The notes under the pieces were generated by a model. It did no database searches and was not told the origin of the DNA. It saw nothing but the letters and a program-made list of their open reading frames with translations. 64,000 nt of DNA. Origin: Leptospira soteropolitanensis. GTDB taxonomy: Bacteria > Spirochaetota > Leptospiria > Leptospirales > Leptospiraceae. This document shows, in pieces, positions 52,735 to 60,593 of this stretch. The translations under genes were made by a program, and so were the position numbers. Positions within the stretch are counted from its first letter, which is position 1, and the number at the start of each line of letters is the position of its first letter. The DNA is taken from NCBI RefSeq assembly GCF_026151655.1, contig NZ_JAMQPN010000005.1:124001-188000 (forward strand). Direction: 5' to 3'.

Positions 52735-54015
52735 CTAGAGACGGTTCTGAACAGGAATGTACTTTCTTTGATTTTCACCCACATATATCTGTTTTGGACG
52801 AACTTTTGAGAAGTCTCCCTTCACTCTTTGTTCTCTCCAATGAGCAAGCCAACCTGGAAGTCTGCCAATGACCTGCATCACTGAGAACATATTCTTAGGA
52901 ATTCCCAACGTGTGAAATACGAGACCAGAGTAGTATTCTAAATTAGGATAAAGAAGATTCTCCATAAAGTAGGAATCGTTCCAAACCACTTCGTCTATTT
53001 GTAGCGCAATGTCTTCCACAGCAGACAACTTTCTACCTTTGTAGAATTCACGAATGATTTCACGAGCGACCTTAGCACGTGGACTCACTACATCATAAGC
53101 CTTTTGTCCAAAACCATTAGTTTGGATATTCAAACCACCGCGTTTGAATCTTTCGAAATAATCTTTAACAGGTGTTTTAGTTTTTAAAATGTCTTCAATT
53201 AGACCAATGGCTGCTGTAGGACGTCCGCCCTCTCGTGCTCCCCATTGTGCCATAATCCCTGCAGAGATAGAGGCAAATAAATTGGCTTGAGTAGAACCTA
53301 CCACTTGGACTGCAGTGTTGGATACGTTTTGTTCGTGATCCGCATGTAAAATCCACATTTGGTTTAAAATACGATCAAACTCTTCCGGAACTGTATAATT
53401 GTCCGCAGGCATTTTATGCATCATATAAAGAAAGTTTGTACAATATGGATTTTTATCCAAAGGATATACGAAAGGATGACCCACTGCATGTTTGTATGTG
53501 AAAGCGGCAATGGTGCGAATTTTTGCAAGTAACCTTGCAATTAAGTCCACACCCATATCTAATTTTTCTTCGTAGTCTTCTAAATAATAACTAGAAAGTG
53601 AAGTAACCATTACAGATAAAACTGCCAATGGATTGGCAACACCAGGAAATCCGTCGAAGAGATTTAACATATCTTCGTGGATCATAGAGTGTTTAGAAAG
53701 TCGACCGGAAAAGTCATTTAACTCTTGTTTTGTGGGGAGGTTCCCGTAAATTAATAAAAACGAAGTTTCCACAAATGTGGATTGGTATGCGAGTTCTTTT
53801 AGGTCATAACCGCGATAGGTTAGCTCCCCTTTTTCTGGATCACGTCTTGATACTTTAGACAATCCAAGAGCTGTATTAAACAAACCTGGATCAACAGTGA
53901 CTAGGCCCGTTTTTCTATAAAAATCGGTTAGGTCGATTCCTTCTTTTCCATCGGTACCAACAATGACCGGTAATTTATATGTTTTGCCCTTGACGTGGAT
54001 TTCCACTTCACTCAT
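52735..54015 (-). CDS. gltA: Citrate synthase
   Basis: A 426-residue type II citrate synthase that condenses acetyl-CoA and oxaloacetate at the entry to the TCA cycle. Motifs: RGYDLKELAYQSTFVETSFLL (~69), VGHPFVYP (~180), HADHEQNVSNTAVQVVGST with catalytic His (~235) and GLNIQTNGFGQKAYD (~295). The C-terminal half carries PGWLAHWREQR. Length and residues fit a functional enzyme. It precedes the DISM-SpoIIE gene with little space, but the two functions seem unrelated. Confidence 0.95.
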   Translation of the reverse strand: MSEVEIHVKGKTYKLPVIVGTDGKEGIDLTDFYRKTGLVTVDPGLFNTALGLSKVSRRDPEKGELTYRGYDLKELAYQSTFVETSFLLIYGNLPTKQELNDFSGRLSKHSMIHEDMLNLFDGFPGVANPLAVLSVMVTSLSSYYLEDYEEKLDMGVDLIARLLAKIRTIAAFTYKHAVGHPFVYPLDKNPYCTNFLYMMHKMPADNYTVPEEFDRILNQMWILHADHEQNVSNTAVQVVGSTQANLFASISAGIMAQWGAREGGRPTAAIGLIEDILKTKTPVKDYFERFKRGGLNIQTNGFGQKAYDVVSPRAKVAREIIREFYKGRKLSAVEDIALQIDEVVWNDSYFMENLLYPNLEYYSGLVFHTLGIPKNMFSVMQVIGRLPGWLAHWREQRVKGDFSKVRPKQIYVGENQRKYIPVQNRL

Positions 54016-54071
54016 GAAAAGACCTCTCTCCCTCCTATCTTACGGAAGGGAAGTTTGGAATCTAGAATAAT

Positions 54072-54419
54072 TTAGACTTGGGTGAGCGCAGAATTCAGAG
54101 AATCGTGAATGAGGACAAAATCAGTCAGACCAACAATATCCATCACTTTTCTAAAGTGAGTATTGAGTCCTGCAAATTCAATTTTACCCTGATTCTCTGA
54201 TGATTTTGTAATGAGACTGATAAGAGTCGCAATTCCGGCAGAGTTGATGTATGATGTTTCCGAAAAGTTCAAAATGACACGATTTCGTTTATCTGCCGGG
54301 ATGGATTCGTAAGATTCTACGATTTCCTCTTCAGCTTCGGATGTGATTTCGCCAGATATATGAATTACGGGTAAATTTCCCCCGTTTTCAAATCCCAACC
54401 GAATCTTAAACTCTTCCAT
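54072..54419 (-). CDS. STAS-domain anti-anti-sigma factor-like protein
   Basis: A 115-residue STAS domain (residues counted from ATG 54419, MEEFKIRLGF). I reject the TTG 54458 start; GGAAG precedes the chosen ATG by six bases. The phosphoacceptor loop is in SYINSAGIATLI, with Ser in NSAG at the RsbV position. It is a candidate substrate for the SpoIIE phosphatases here. The gene lies between a small Cys-rich protein and citrate synthase. Confidence 0.85.
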   Translation of the reverse strand: MEEFKIRLGFENGGNLPVIHISGEITSEAEEEIVESYESIPADKRNRVILNFSETSYINSAGIATLISLITKSSENQGKIEFAGLNTHFRKVMDIVGLTDFVLIHDSLNSALTQV

Positions 54420-54464
54420 CATTAGCTTCCAGGGAAATCCACCGAGAACGCGGGTCAACTAAAA

Positions 54465-54686
54465 TTAGGATTTCGATTTTCTTTCTTCTTTCGTCATTCG
54501 ACCAAAGGGTTGTTTGCACTTTCGACAAACAAAGTATATATCGGTTGGTGTAGCAGATATCCCGACAAGACCCATGGCGATCATTCCCCAAGTGGAATAC
54601 TTAACAACTTTACGTGCATTTTCATCGTCACGAGTGGTTCCACAATCACAAGTGGGTCGATCGGCTTTTTTAATGATTTGGTTCAT
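54465..54686 (-). CDS. Small Cys-rich membrane protein
   Basis: A 73-residue protein from ATG 54686 (a TTG start at 54734 would add 16 residues). A CDC pair near residue 13 and a CRKC near residue 55 flank a membrane helix (YSTWGMIAMGLVGISATP), so the four Cys may bind metal on one side of the membrane. I cannot name the family. It sits between the cytochrome c gene (51 bases upstream) and the STAS gene. Confidence 0.62.
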   Translation of the reverse strand: MNQIIKKADRPTCDCGTTRDDENARKVVKYSTWGMIAMGLVGISATPTDIYFVCRKCKQPFGRMTKEERKSKS

Positions 54687-54737
54687 AAAGACAAGTGTTC
54701 GGCTCCAACCCGTAGGCGGAACCGAAAAAGACAACGA

Positions 54738-55142
54738 TTAATTTTTAGAAAGGTGTTCTACGTATTTAGCGAGAATGCGGATGTTATCATCACCCAAATG
54801 TCCGTAAGCAACCATTGGAGATCCTTTGATTCCTTCTTTCAAAGTTTTAGTCACACCAGCAGCAGTGTTTCCATTTTTCCATTCAGAAGCTGGAGATTTG
54901 TAGTTTCTAGGTTTTGGGTTGAGAGCAGCTGCAGCAGCTCCATCACCAGCACCTTTTTCACCGTGGCAAGAAGAGCAGTTTTGTAGGTAAAGTTCTTCCC
55001 CTTTAGCAAGTTCCGGATCAGCACTTGCGCTAGATTCAACAGCAGCAGGTGTTTCTTCTTTTGGTTTGGAATCGCCACAAGCTACCATCACGAATGCGAA
55101 GGAGAGTGCGAAGAGAGAGACTAGGACTTTTTTTGAGTTCAT
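54738..55142 (-). CDS. Lipoprotein cytochrome c
   Basis: A 134-residue c-type cytochrome with a lipobox (FVMVAC, Cys22) that should anchor it on the periplasmic face, followed by a Glu/Pro/Ala-rich tether (~25-45). The single heme site is CSSCH (56-60), and the Met ligand is likely in GSPMVAYGHL (~110). It may deliver electrons to the caa3 oxidase, as inferred from window content. An 8-base inverted repeat lies in the upstream leader at 55153-55191. Transcribed apart from the epimerase gene. Confidence 0.9.
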   Translation of the reverse strand: MNSKKVLVSLFALSFAFVMVACGDSKPKEETPAAVESSASADPELAKGEELYLQNCSSCHGEKGAGDGAAAAALNPKPRNYKSPASEWKNGNTAAGVTKTLKEGIKGSPMVAYGHLGDDNIRILAKYVEHLSKN

Positions 55143-55205
55143 TTCTTACTCCAAGATAAGGTTGGCTCCAGTCTCTCACCCTTCTTATCTTTTGAAAAGA
55201 AGAAA

Positions 55206-56120
55206 TCACTGTTTTTCTAAAAGATTTGCGAGTGCCTTTTCTAAATTTTGAAACTGAAACTCATAACCGCTAGAAAGTAACCGTTCAGGAATCACATATT
55301 GCCCTTTTGTCACAACCACTGAACCATCTCCATAAAGCGCTTGTATGGCGAAGGAAGGCACTTTGAAAAAGTTCGGTCGGTGTAAAATTTCGGCCAACGA
55401 TCGAGAAAACTCATCGTTACTTACAGGATGAGGAGATACTAAATTATAAGCGCCAGAAGCCGAATCCAACTGCATCAAATGTAACATAGCAGAGATAAAA
55501 TCAGATATGTGAATCCAACTCATTCCTTGTTTTCCAGATGCAATCGATCCACCAACTCCTAATAAAAAAGGAGGAATCATTTTTTCCAAGGCACCCCCTT
55601 GAGGTGACAAAACAATCCCTGTCCTTAACATTAAGGAACGAATTCCCGCAGATTGTAAAGGAAGGGTTTGATGTTCCCAATCTACACAAATTTTGGCAAG
55701 AAAGTCTTGCCCAGGTGCCGAGTTCTCAGAATAAGGAGGATGGTGATCTTCCGACATTCCGTAATAACCTACTGCACTTGAGTTCACAAAAACTTTCGGT
55801 GGAGATTTTAAATCCAATACACGAGCCACAACCCCCCTGGTAAAATCTACACGAGAAGTTCTAATGAGGCGTTTGCGTTCTTCAGTCCACCTAACGCCAG
55901 CAATTGGCTCACCAACCAAATTGACAATTGCATCTAAACCTTCTAAATCTGCTGTCTGTGGGAGAATGCAAGAGACAAATTCTAATTCTTTAAAGGAAGA
56001 TAGTTCATCTGGCAATGAAGTTTGTCTCGAAAAAACACGAAACCGATGTCCCTTACCGATTGCGGTTTTTATGAATGATTTACCTATAAGGCCGGTACCA
56101 CCTAAAATCCCAATTTTCAT
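55206..56120 (-). CDS. TIGR01777 family NAD-dependent epimerase
   Basis: A 304-residue protein of the YfcH/TIGR01777 family, an extended SDR. The nucleotide motif GGTGLIGKSFI (~7-17), the VNLVGEPIAGVRWTEERK segment (~66-82) and VNSSAVGYYGMSEDHH (~113) are conserved. Length matches the family (~300). Reaction is unknown in most species. It is divergent from the 56194 gene with 73 bases between. Confidence 0.88.
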   Translation of the reverse strand: MKIGILGGTGLIGKSFIKTAIGKGHRFRVFSRQTSLPDELSSFKELEFVSCILPQTADLEGLDAIVNLVGEPIAGVRWTEERKRLIRTSRVDFTRGVVARVLDLKSPPKVFVNSSAVGYYGMSEDHHPPYSENSAPGQDFLAKICVDWEHQTLPLQSAGIRSLMLRTGIVLSPQGGALEKMIPPFLLGVGGSIASGKQGMSWIHISDFISAMLHLMQLDSASGAYNLVSPHPVSNDEFSRSLAEILHRPNFFKVPSFAIQALYGDGSVVVTKGQYVIPERLLSSGYEFQFQNLEKALANLLEKQ

Positions 56121-56193
56121 CTGATCTCCTTTAGGATCGAATCATAAAAAAGAAGTAGCCCATTTTCCGAGGCAGTAGAAGTTTTTCTTTGTT

Positions 56194-56775
56194 ATGAAAC
56201 CTGTCATTGTCCTCCCTATCTTCTTTGCCATACTTTTTGTTCTCCTCGGGAATTATTATTTGTTTTCTGGAACAATAAAAAGTATCAACCAATACAAAGA
56301 CAACCCACCTTTCCGCATCGAAGATGCAACTGGCTCCGGTGGAATTCATCTTTTGTTAGACAAAGATAAAAATACAGTTTGGAGAAAGAAACAAGAAGGA
56401 AATGAAGATTTTGACTTTTTCTTAGAAATGAAATTGTCTCACTTTTGGAATGGAAAAGAATTTTCACCTAGAGAATTTCAAAATTTGAAAGTCTTTGCCT
56501 GTCCTGGAGAAAATCTTCCAACCTTTCAAATGCGTTTTTTATTACGGGAAAGTATCAACGTAGATAAGGAACTTAGAATGCCGAAAGACCAGCTAGCATT
56601 TGTTTATATATTTAAAGAAAAAAACAAATCGAATTTAGCCATTCCCCTATCAAATCTTCCCAAATTCCAAAAAGAAAATAATTATCCTGAAAACATTCAT
56701 ATTCTCACACCTGAATTTAAACTTCTTTCTAAGGATGGATGTATTTCGGAAGTAGAACTAGAAGAAACTAAGTAA
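56194..56775 (+). CDS. Membrane-anchored protein, possible discoidin-like domain
   Basis: A 193-residue protein with one N-terminal membrane segment (~4-26). The rest has the feel of a discoidin-like fold: GIHLLLDKDKNTVWRKKQEG places the DK(D)xxTxW motif at residue ~62, followed by strands and a Cys pair. Such domains are found in Leptospira proteins annotated as NADase-type glycan-binding. Assignment is tentative. Divergent from the epimerase gene. Confidence 0.6.
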   Translation: MKPVIVLPIFFAILFVLLGNYYLFSGTIKSINQYKDNPPFRIEDATGSGGIHLLLDKDKNTVWRKKQEGNEDFDFFLEMKLSHFWNGKEFSPREFQNLKVFACPGENLPTFQMRFLLRESINVDKELRMPKDQLAFVYIFKEKNKSNLAIPLSNLPKFQKENNYPENIHILTPEFKLLSKDGCISEVELEETK

Positions 56776-56866
56776 AATTTATATTTTTTTAAATTTGGTA
56801 ATTCAATAAAGGAAAGGCCTCTGGGAGATCATTGAAAAACATTTTGTCAAAAGGGAAAAGTCTGGA

Positions 56867-57124
56867 TCAAAGATCTTTTGTTTGTTTTTCTATTTCAGCT
56901 TTTAGTTCAATGATACTCATATAAAGATTGGCAAAAGTTGTGAGTTGGTTCATTGCATCTTGCAATCCGGCCTTAAATAAAAGACCGTTGTCCATATGTT
57001 CCCGAAAGATGGTAAGTGGGTTTTCCGCCTCCATACTTTCGACTGTTTTCTGGTAAGATTCCATCAGTTCTTTTTTATCTAAAAGAGATTCAGGAACCTT
57101 CCAACCATTGGACAAACGGCTCAT
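56867..57124 (-). CDS. Small helical hypothetical protein
   Basis: An 85-residue, mostly helical protein without signal or membrane segment: MSRLSNGWKVPESLLDKKEL, then two helices ending in MSIIELKAEIEKQTKDL, a likely coiled coil. No family is recognised. It lies seven bases behind the ICMT-like gene and is probably co-transcribed. A 90-base gap before it (56776-56866) holds nothing I can assign. Confidence 0.6.
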   Translation of the reverse strand: MSRLSNGWKVPESLLDKKELMESYQKTVESMEAENPLTIFREHMDNGLLFKAGLQDAMNQLTTFANLYMSIIELKAEIEKQTKDL

Positions 57125-57130
57125 TTAAAG

Positions 57131-57892
57131 TTATCTACCTTCAACTTCCAGAAGTTTGGTAGTTTTTACTATAATACGAGTCACAACATAAAAGACAAAA
57201 CCAAATCCGAAAAACCAAGTATGAAATGGTTTCCAAATTCCTGTGATGTCTACAGCTCGAAGTGCCGGCTCTTGGAAATAAACTTGAATCAAATCAAAAA
57301 CTGTGAACACAACAATGATTCCAAACAAACTTGGGTATTCACGTTTCCAAATATTACGAAATGAAAAATCTAAGTTTGGTTTTATATATCCAGAAAGTCT
57401 CGGAATGAAAGCAGGAGTTTTGTCTGCCCATTTTAAGTATCCTTCCGCAAATTTACCACGTAAGAAGTATTCTTCCGCAAAAATAATACGTTCGTAATAG
57501 AGATAAAAAAACATAATGTATACGAGCGCAAAGGCAAAATCCCGAAGGATGAATACCGGGCCAAGATACATAAGAAAATTCCCTACATATAACGGGTGTC
57601 TGACTAGAGAGTAAATTCCTGATTGATTTACGACATCAGCCACTTGTTGTTTTGTGTTCCTTCCGGAAGTGTTTTTAGGAGTGTAACCGATCGTAAAACA
57701 TCTAACAAAAAGCCCTGCAATACTGACTAAAAATGCACCAGATAACCAATACAAATTAGATTCGTAACTCCCTTGGAAATAAGGGACATACGGTAAATAC
57801 AGTAAGGAAAGAAACAAAATGACTCCTGGGATGTAGGAGCGCCATCGGAAGAGAAAGTTGCCTTGTTGGTTGAGTTCTTCTATAAGTGCCAT
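57131..57892 (-). CDS. Isoprenylcysteine/phospholipid-type membrane methyltransferase
   Basis: A 253-residue membrane protein with about five to six segments. The ICMT/PEMT-like core is visible: SGIYSLVRHPLYVGNFLMYLG (~92-112, RHP-x-Y motif) and YYERIIFAEEYFLRGKF (~140), matching the SAM-binding helices. Bacterial members methylate lipids or small molecules. Divergent from the acyltransferase gene, with 47 bases between, so a lipid role is a reasonable guess. Confidence 0.8.
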   Translation of the reverse strand: MALIEELNQQGNFLFRWRSYIPGVILFLSLLYLPYVPYFQGSYESNLYWLSGAFLVSIAGLFVRCFTIGYTPKNTSGRNTKQQVADVVNQSGIYSLVRHPLYVGNFLMYLGPVFILRDFAFALVYIMFFYLYYERIIFAEEYFLRGKFAEGYLKWADKTPAFIPRLSGYIKPNLDFSFRNIWKREYPSLFGIIVVFTVFDLIQVYFQEPALRAVDITGIWKPFHTWFFGFGFVFYVVTRIIVKTTKLLEVEGR

Positions 57893-57939
57893 GTGAATTC
57901 GTACTTGCTTCCTTTGATTAAGCTGTCAGCATTCGTCCT

Positions 57940-59196
57940 ATGTCAATCAAATCCTTCATCCCCGCAAAGTTCAATCTTCCTGCTCTATGGTTTACGGATC
58001 TGACGCTTCCTGTTCTTAACAAAATGCTCCACAATCTTGATTCCATCGAGATATCCGAAACCGATCAAAAGACTTTAAAATCCTTTCAAAAAGAACGACT
58101 CCTTTATATTTCCAATCATCCCACAACCAAAGAACCCGGAATTGCGTATCATGCGGCAAACATAATGGGTTCAAGGTTTCATTATATGGCAGCAAGAGAG
58201 GTATTTGAATGGGGATTCGGATTCGTTGGTGACTTCATACAGTCCATTGGTGCATACTCCGTGTTAGCTGGCGCCCCCGACCGTGAGTCCTTAAAAGCCT
58301 CAAGAGAAATTCTTTCTTCTAAAGGTGGGAAACTTGCTCTATTTCCGGAAGGCGAGCCAACCAGTGGTATGAATGATACCCTACTTCCCTTCCAGCCAGG
58401 TGTCGCCCAACTTGGTTTTTGGGGACTGGAAGATGCTCTCAAAAAAGATCCAGAAGCAATAATTTGGATTTTACCCACCTATGTTAAGTACAGAATGACC
58501 GGTTCACTAAGCTCCATGCAAAAGGACATAGACCAAACCATCGCTAGGATGGAGCAGAAGTTAGGAATTGAAAAAACCGGCAAAGACATTGTACATCGTT
58601 TTTTGTCAGTGGGAAAACGAATGATCGAAAGGGAAGAAAAAGAATATGGAGTACCTGTCGAAGAAAACAGAGCCGATGACTTTGATTATCGATTGGGACG
58701 GATGCGTCATGCCATGCTCGACAATATTGCAAGAAAGGCCAACATTCCGAAATGGGATAATGATTCCAATGCCATTGAAAAGTTAAGAAGGATCTTAAGC
58801 GTTCTCGAAATGGTTTCTGTAGGAATGCCCGATCCAAAAGGTGAGCTCCCCAGTTTAGAAATGGCAACTTGGGCTAAACAAGCTGCCACCAAAGCCTATG
58901 ATTTTATCACTATCCAAACCGCTTATATCAAAGAATTGCCAAGTGCCGAACGACTTTACGAATTTTTATACCGTTATGAAAACGAACTGTTTGGTGAGTT
59001 CAAACCGCGCCCACACAAAGCAGTTGTTAGATTTGGAAAGCCATTTACGATCAATGAGTATTTTAGTTCCTATAAAGAAGACAAAAAGAAAACGATAGAT
59101 TCGATTACAGAACGTCTAAGAGAAGAGTTACAAACAATGCTTGTGGAAGAAAAGTCAAAATCCAATCCTCTATTTCCGAGCCAGTATATATTTTGA
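57940..59196 (+). CDS. Lysophospholipid acyltransferase-like protein
   Basis: A 418-residue protein with acyltransferase motifs: YISNHPTTKEPGI (residues ~60-72; His followed by four residues then Glu, a variant of the HX4D box) and ALFPEGEPTSGMND (~135), the typical FPEG block. The C-terminal ~200 residues are helical and unfamiliar. It may acylate a glycerolipid or a lipid A-like molecule. Its stop (TGA) overlaps the start of the next gene by one base. Confidence 0.78.
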   Translation: MSIKSFIPAKFNLPALWFTDLTLPVLNKMLHNLDSIEISETDQKTLKSFQKERLLYISNHPTTKEPGIAYHAANIMGSRFHYMAAREVFEWGFGFVGDFIQSIGAYSVLAGAPDRESLKASREILSSKGGKLALFPEGEPTSGMNDTLLPFQPGVAQLGFWGLEDALKKDPEAIIWILPTYVKYRMTGSLSSMQKDIDQTIARMEQKLGIEKTGKDIVHRFLSVGKRMIEREEKEYGVPVEENRADDFDYRLGRMRHAMLDNIARKANIPKWDNDSNAIEKLRRILSVLEMVSVGMPDPKGELPSLEMATWAKQAATKAYDFITIQTAYIKELPSAERLYEFLYRYENELFGEFKPRPHKAVVRFGKPFTINEYFSSYKEDKKKTIDSITERLREELQTMLVEEKSKSNPLFPSQYIF

Positions 59197-59843
59197 TGGA
59201 TTTATTTAGCCTGGAGCAGGTAAAAAATTTAATCGCAAGTGGTGCTCCGATTGAACTGAGTGCCTATGGTGCATCCAAGGCTCTAGATGAAAATTTGGTA
59301 AAAATTCTAGATACTCTTACTGAAAAATACGGGATTCTTGATTTATCGGCAATTTTATTTACGATTGTAAAGGACTTAATCCTCAATGGTTTTAAAGCCA
59401 ACTTTAAAAGAATCTTTTTTCAAGAAAATCAATTAGACATCCACTCTCCCACCGACTACGAGTTAGGTGTAAGAATGTATAAAAGCCTTATCCTCTCCGG
59501 AAGAGGCAACAGTTTTGAACCTCTCGCACGAGAAAAAAATTTGTACGTTCATTTAAAAATCGAACATAATGAGAACCAAATCAAATTTGATGTAAGGAAC
59601 AATACCACTCTTGTGCGCGGAGAAATGCAAAAAATTCGTAACTCACTTTTACATGCACAAAACTATAACGATATCATGGAATATTATATTGAACGTGGAG
59701 ACAATTCGGAAGGAGAAGGGATTGGCATTGCTCTTTGTGTCATCCTTCTGAAAGGGGAAGGCCTTCCCACGGACCAATTTAGAATCTACCATGAGGATGG
59801 AGAAACCATTGCCCAACTCTCCATTCCTCTAAAGAAAAGCTAG
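59196..59843 (+). CDS. Stand-alone GHKL ATPase-like protein
   Basis: About 215 residues from ATG 59196 (MDLFSLEQVK), overlapping the previous stop (TGATG). An N-box-like segment IVKDLILNGFKANFKRIFF (~65) and a glycine box NSEGEGIGIALCVILLKG (~170) give a HATPase fold, but the DxGxG box is not evident and no HisKA helix is present. It resembles the ATPase part of histidine or anti-sigma kinases and might act on a STAS protein. Gene order with an acyltransferase and a ferritin-like protein is unexplained. Confidence 0.65.
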   Translation: MDLFSLEQVKNLIASGAPIELSAYGASKALDENLVKILDTLTEKYGILDLSAILFTIVKDLILNGFKANFKRIFFQENQLDIHSPTDYELGVRMYKSLILSGRGNSFEPLAREKNLYVHLKIEHNENQIKFDVRNNTTLVRGEMQKIRNSLLHAQNYNDIMEYYIERGDNSEGEGIGIALCVILLKGEGLPTDQFRIYHEDGETIAQLSIPLKKS

Positions 59844-59874
59844 CCCAAAGAACGAACTCCCACATTTTGGATTT

Positions 59875-60510
59875 ATGGGTTCTGCTACTGTCCTCTCGAA
59901 TGATTCCATTCCTAAAGTTCTGTCTGACATTGTTGCCAATGAAACGAACCATGCCCTCTGGCTAAACACTCTTTCTCTCTTAGAACATCTGGGTTCCAGA
60001 AAAATCCTCCTCACACAATCGAGCGAAGAAACTTCGGAGATGATTTTAAAACATGCCACCGAGGAAGCACGGCATGCCCTATTTTTTAAAAAAGCAGCCC
60101 GCACGATAAAGCCTAGCTTCCAATTAGGATACCAAAACTCCGCACTCGTTCGTGGGACTGCGGCAAGAATTTATTTCGCGAAATTAGATACCTTGGTACG
60201 GCGAAGCCTACGAAAGGTTTTCCCTAACCAAAAAGATTTTACCTACCTTGCTTATTTGTACACCACCACGGTCATCGAAAAAAGGGCTATGGTCGTCTAT
60301 GCTGCGTATGACGAAATTTTGGATCGTACGGGATCTCCCATCCGCCTAACCAACCTGATTTTGGAAGAAGAAGGCCACCTCTCCGATATGAGTGCCGAAA
60401 TGTTCCGACTCGACCCAAGTGCGAAGGAACGACTCGCGGCTCTCGAGGCAGAAGAAGCGAAGATTTTTGCCCGATTTTGGCTCCAAATCCGTGAATTCTC
60501 ACTGAATTAA
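59875..60510 (+). CDS. Ferritin-like diiron protein
   Basis: A 211-residue all-helical protein with metal-ligand patterns of the ferritin-like superfamily: ANETNHALW (~22-30), EEARHALFF (ExxH, ~63), an acidic helix with VIEKRAMVVYAAY and EEEGHLSDMSAE (ExxH, ~164). Two ExxH motifs with Glu in between fit a four-helix diiron site; function may be oxidase, peroxide-protective or iron storage. I recognise no closer family. A terminator follows after four bases. Confidence 0.72.
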   Translation: MGSATVLSNDSIPKVLSDIVANETNHALWLNTLSLLEHLGSRKILLTQSSEETSEMILKHATEEARHALFFKKAARTIKPSFQLGYQNSALVRGTAARIYFAKLDTLVRRSLRKVFPNQKDFTYLAYLYTTTVIEKRAMVVYAAYDEILDRTGSPIRLTNLILEEEGHLSDMSAEMFRLDPSAKERLAALEAEEAKIFARFWLQIREFSLN

Positions 60511-60513
60511 AAA

Positions 60514-60547
60514 AGGCTTGCGGAAAAAATCCGAGCCTGGTTTTCTT
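60514..60547 (+). terminator. Intrinsic terminator after the ferritin-like gene
   Basis: AGGCT (60514-60518) with CGGA (60521-60524) pairs to TCCG (60530-60533) and AGCCT (60534-60538), with a two-base bulge, then GGTTTTCTTC. It separates the ferritin-like gene from the coiled-coil gene. Confidence 0.65.
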
Positions 60548-60593
60548 CAACCATCTTCATGCGACATAATACTATTATTGGATCTTTGAGAAA

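Noticed and set aside
55153..55191. AAGATAAG/CTTATCTT inverted repeat in the cytochrome c leader.
   Set aside because: Loop is 23 bases and there is no T-run; mentioned in the cytochrome entry but not called as a regulatory site.
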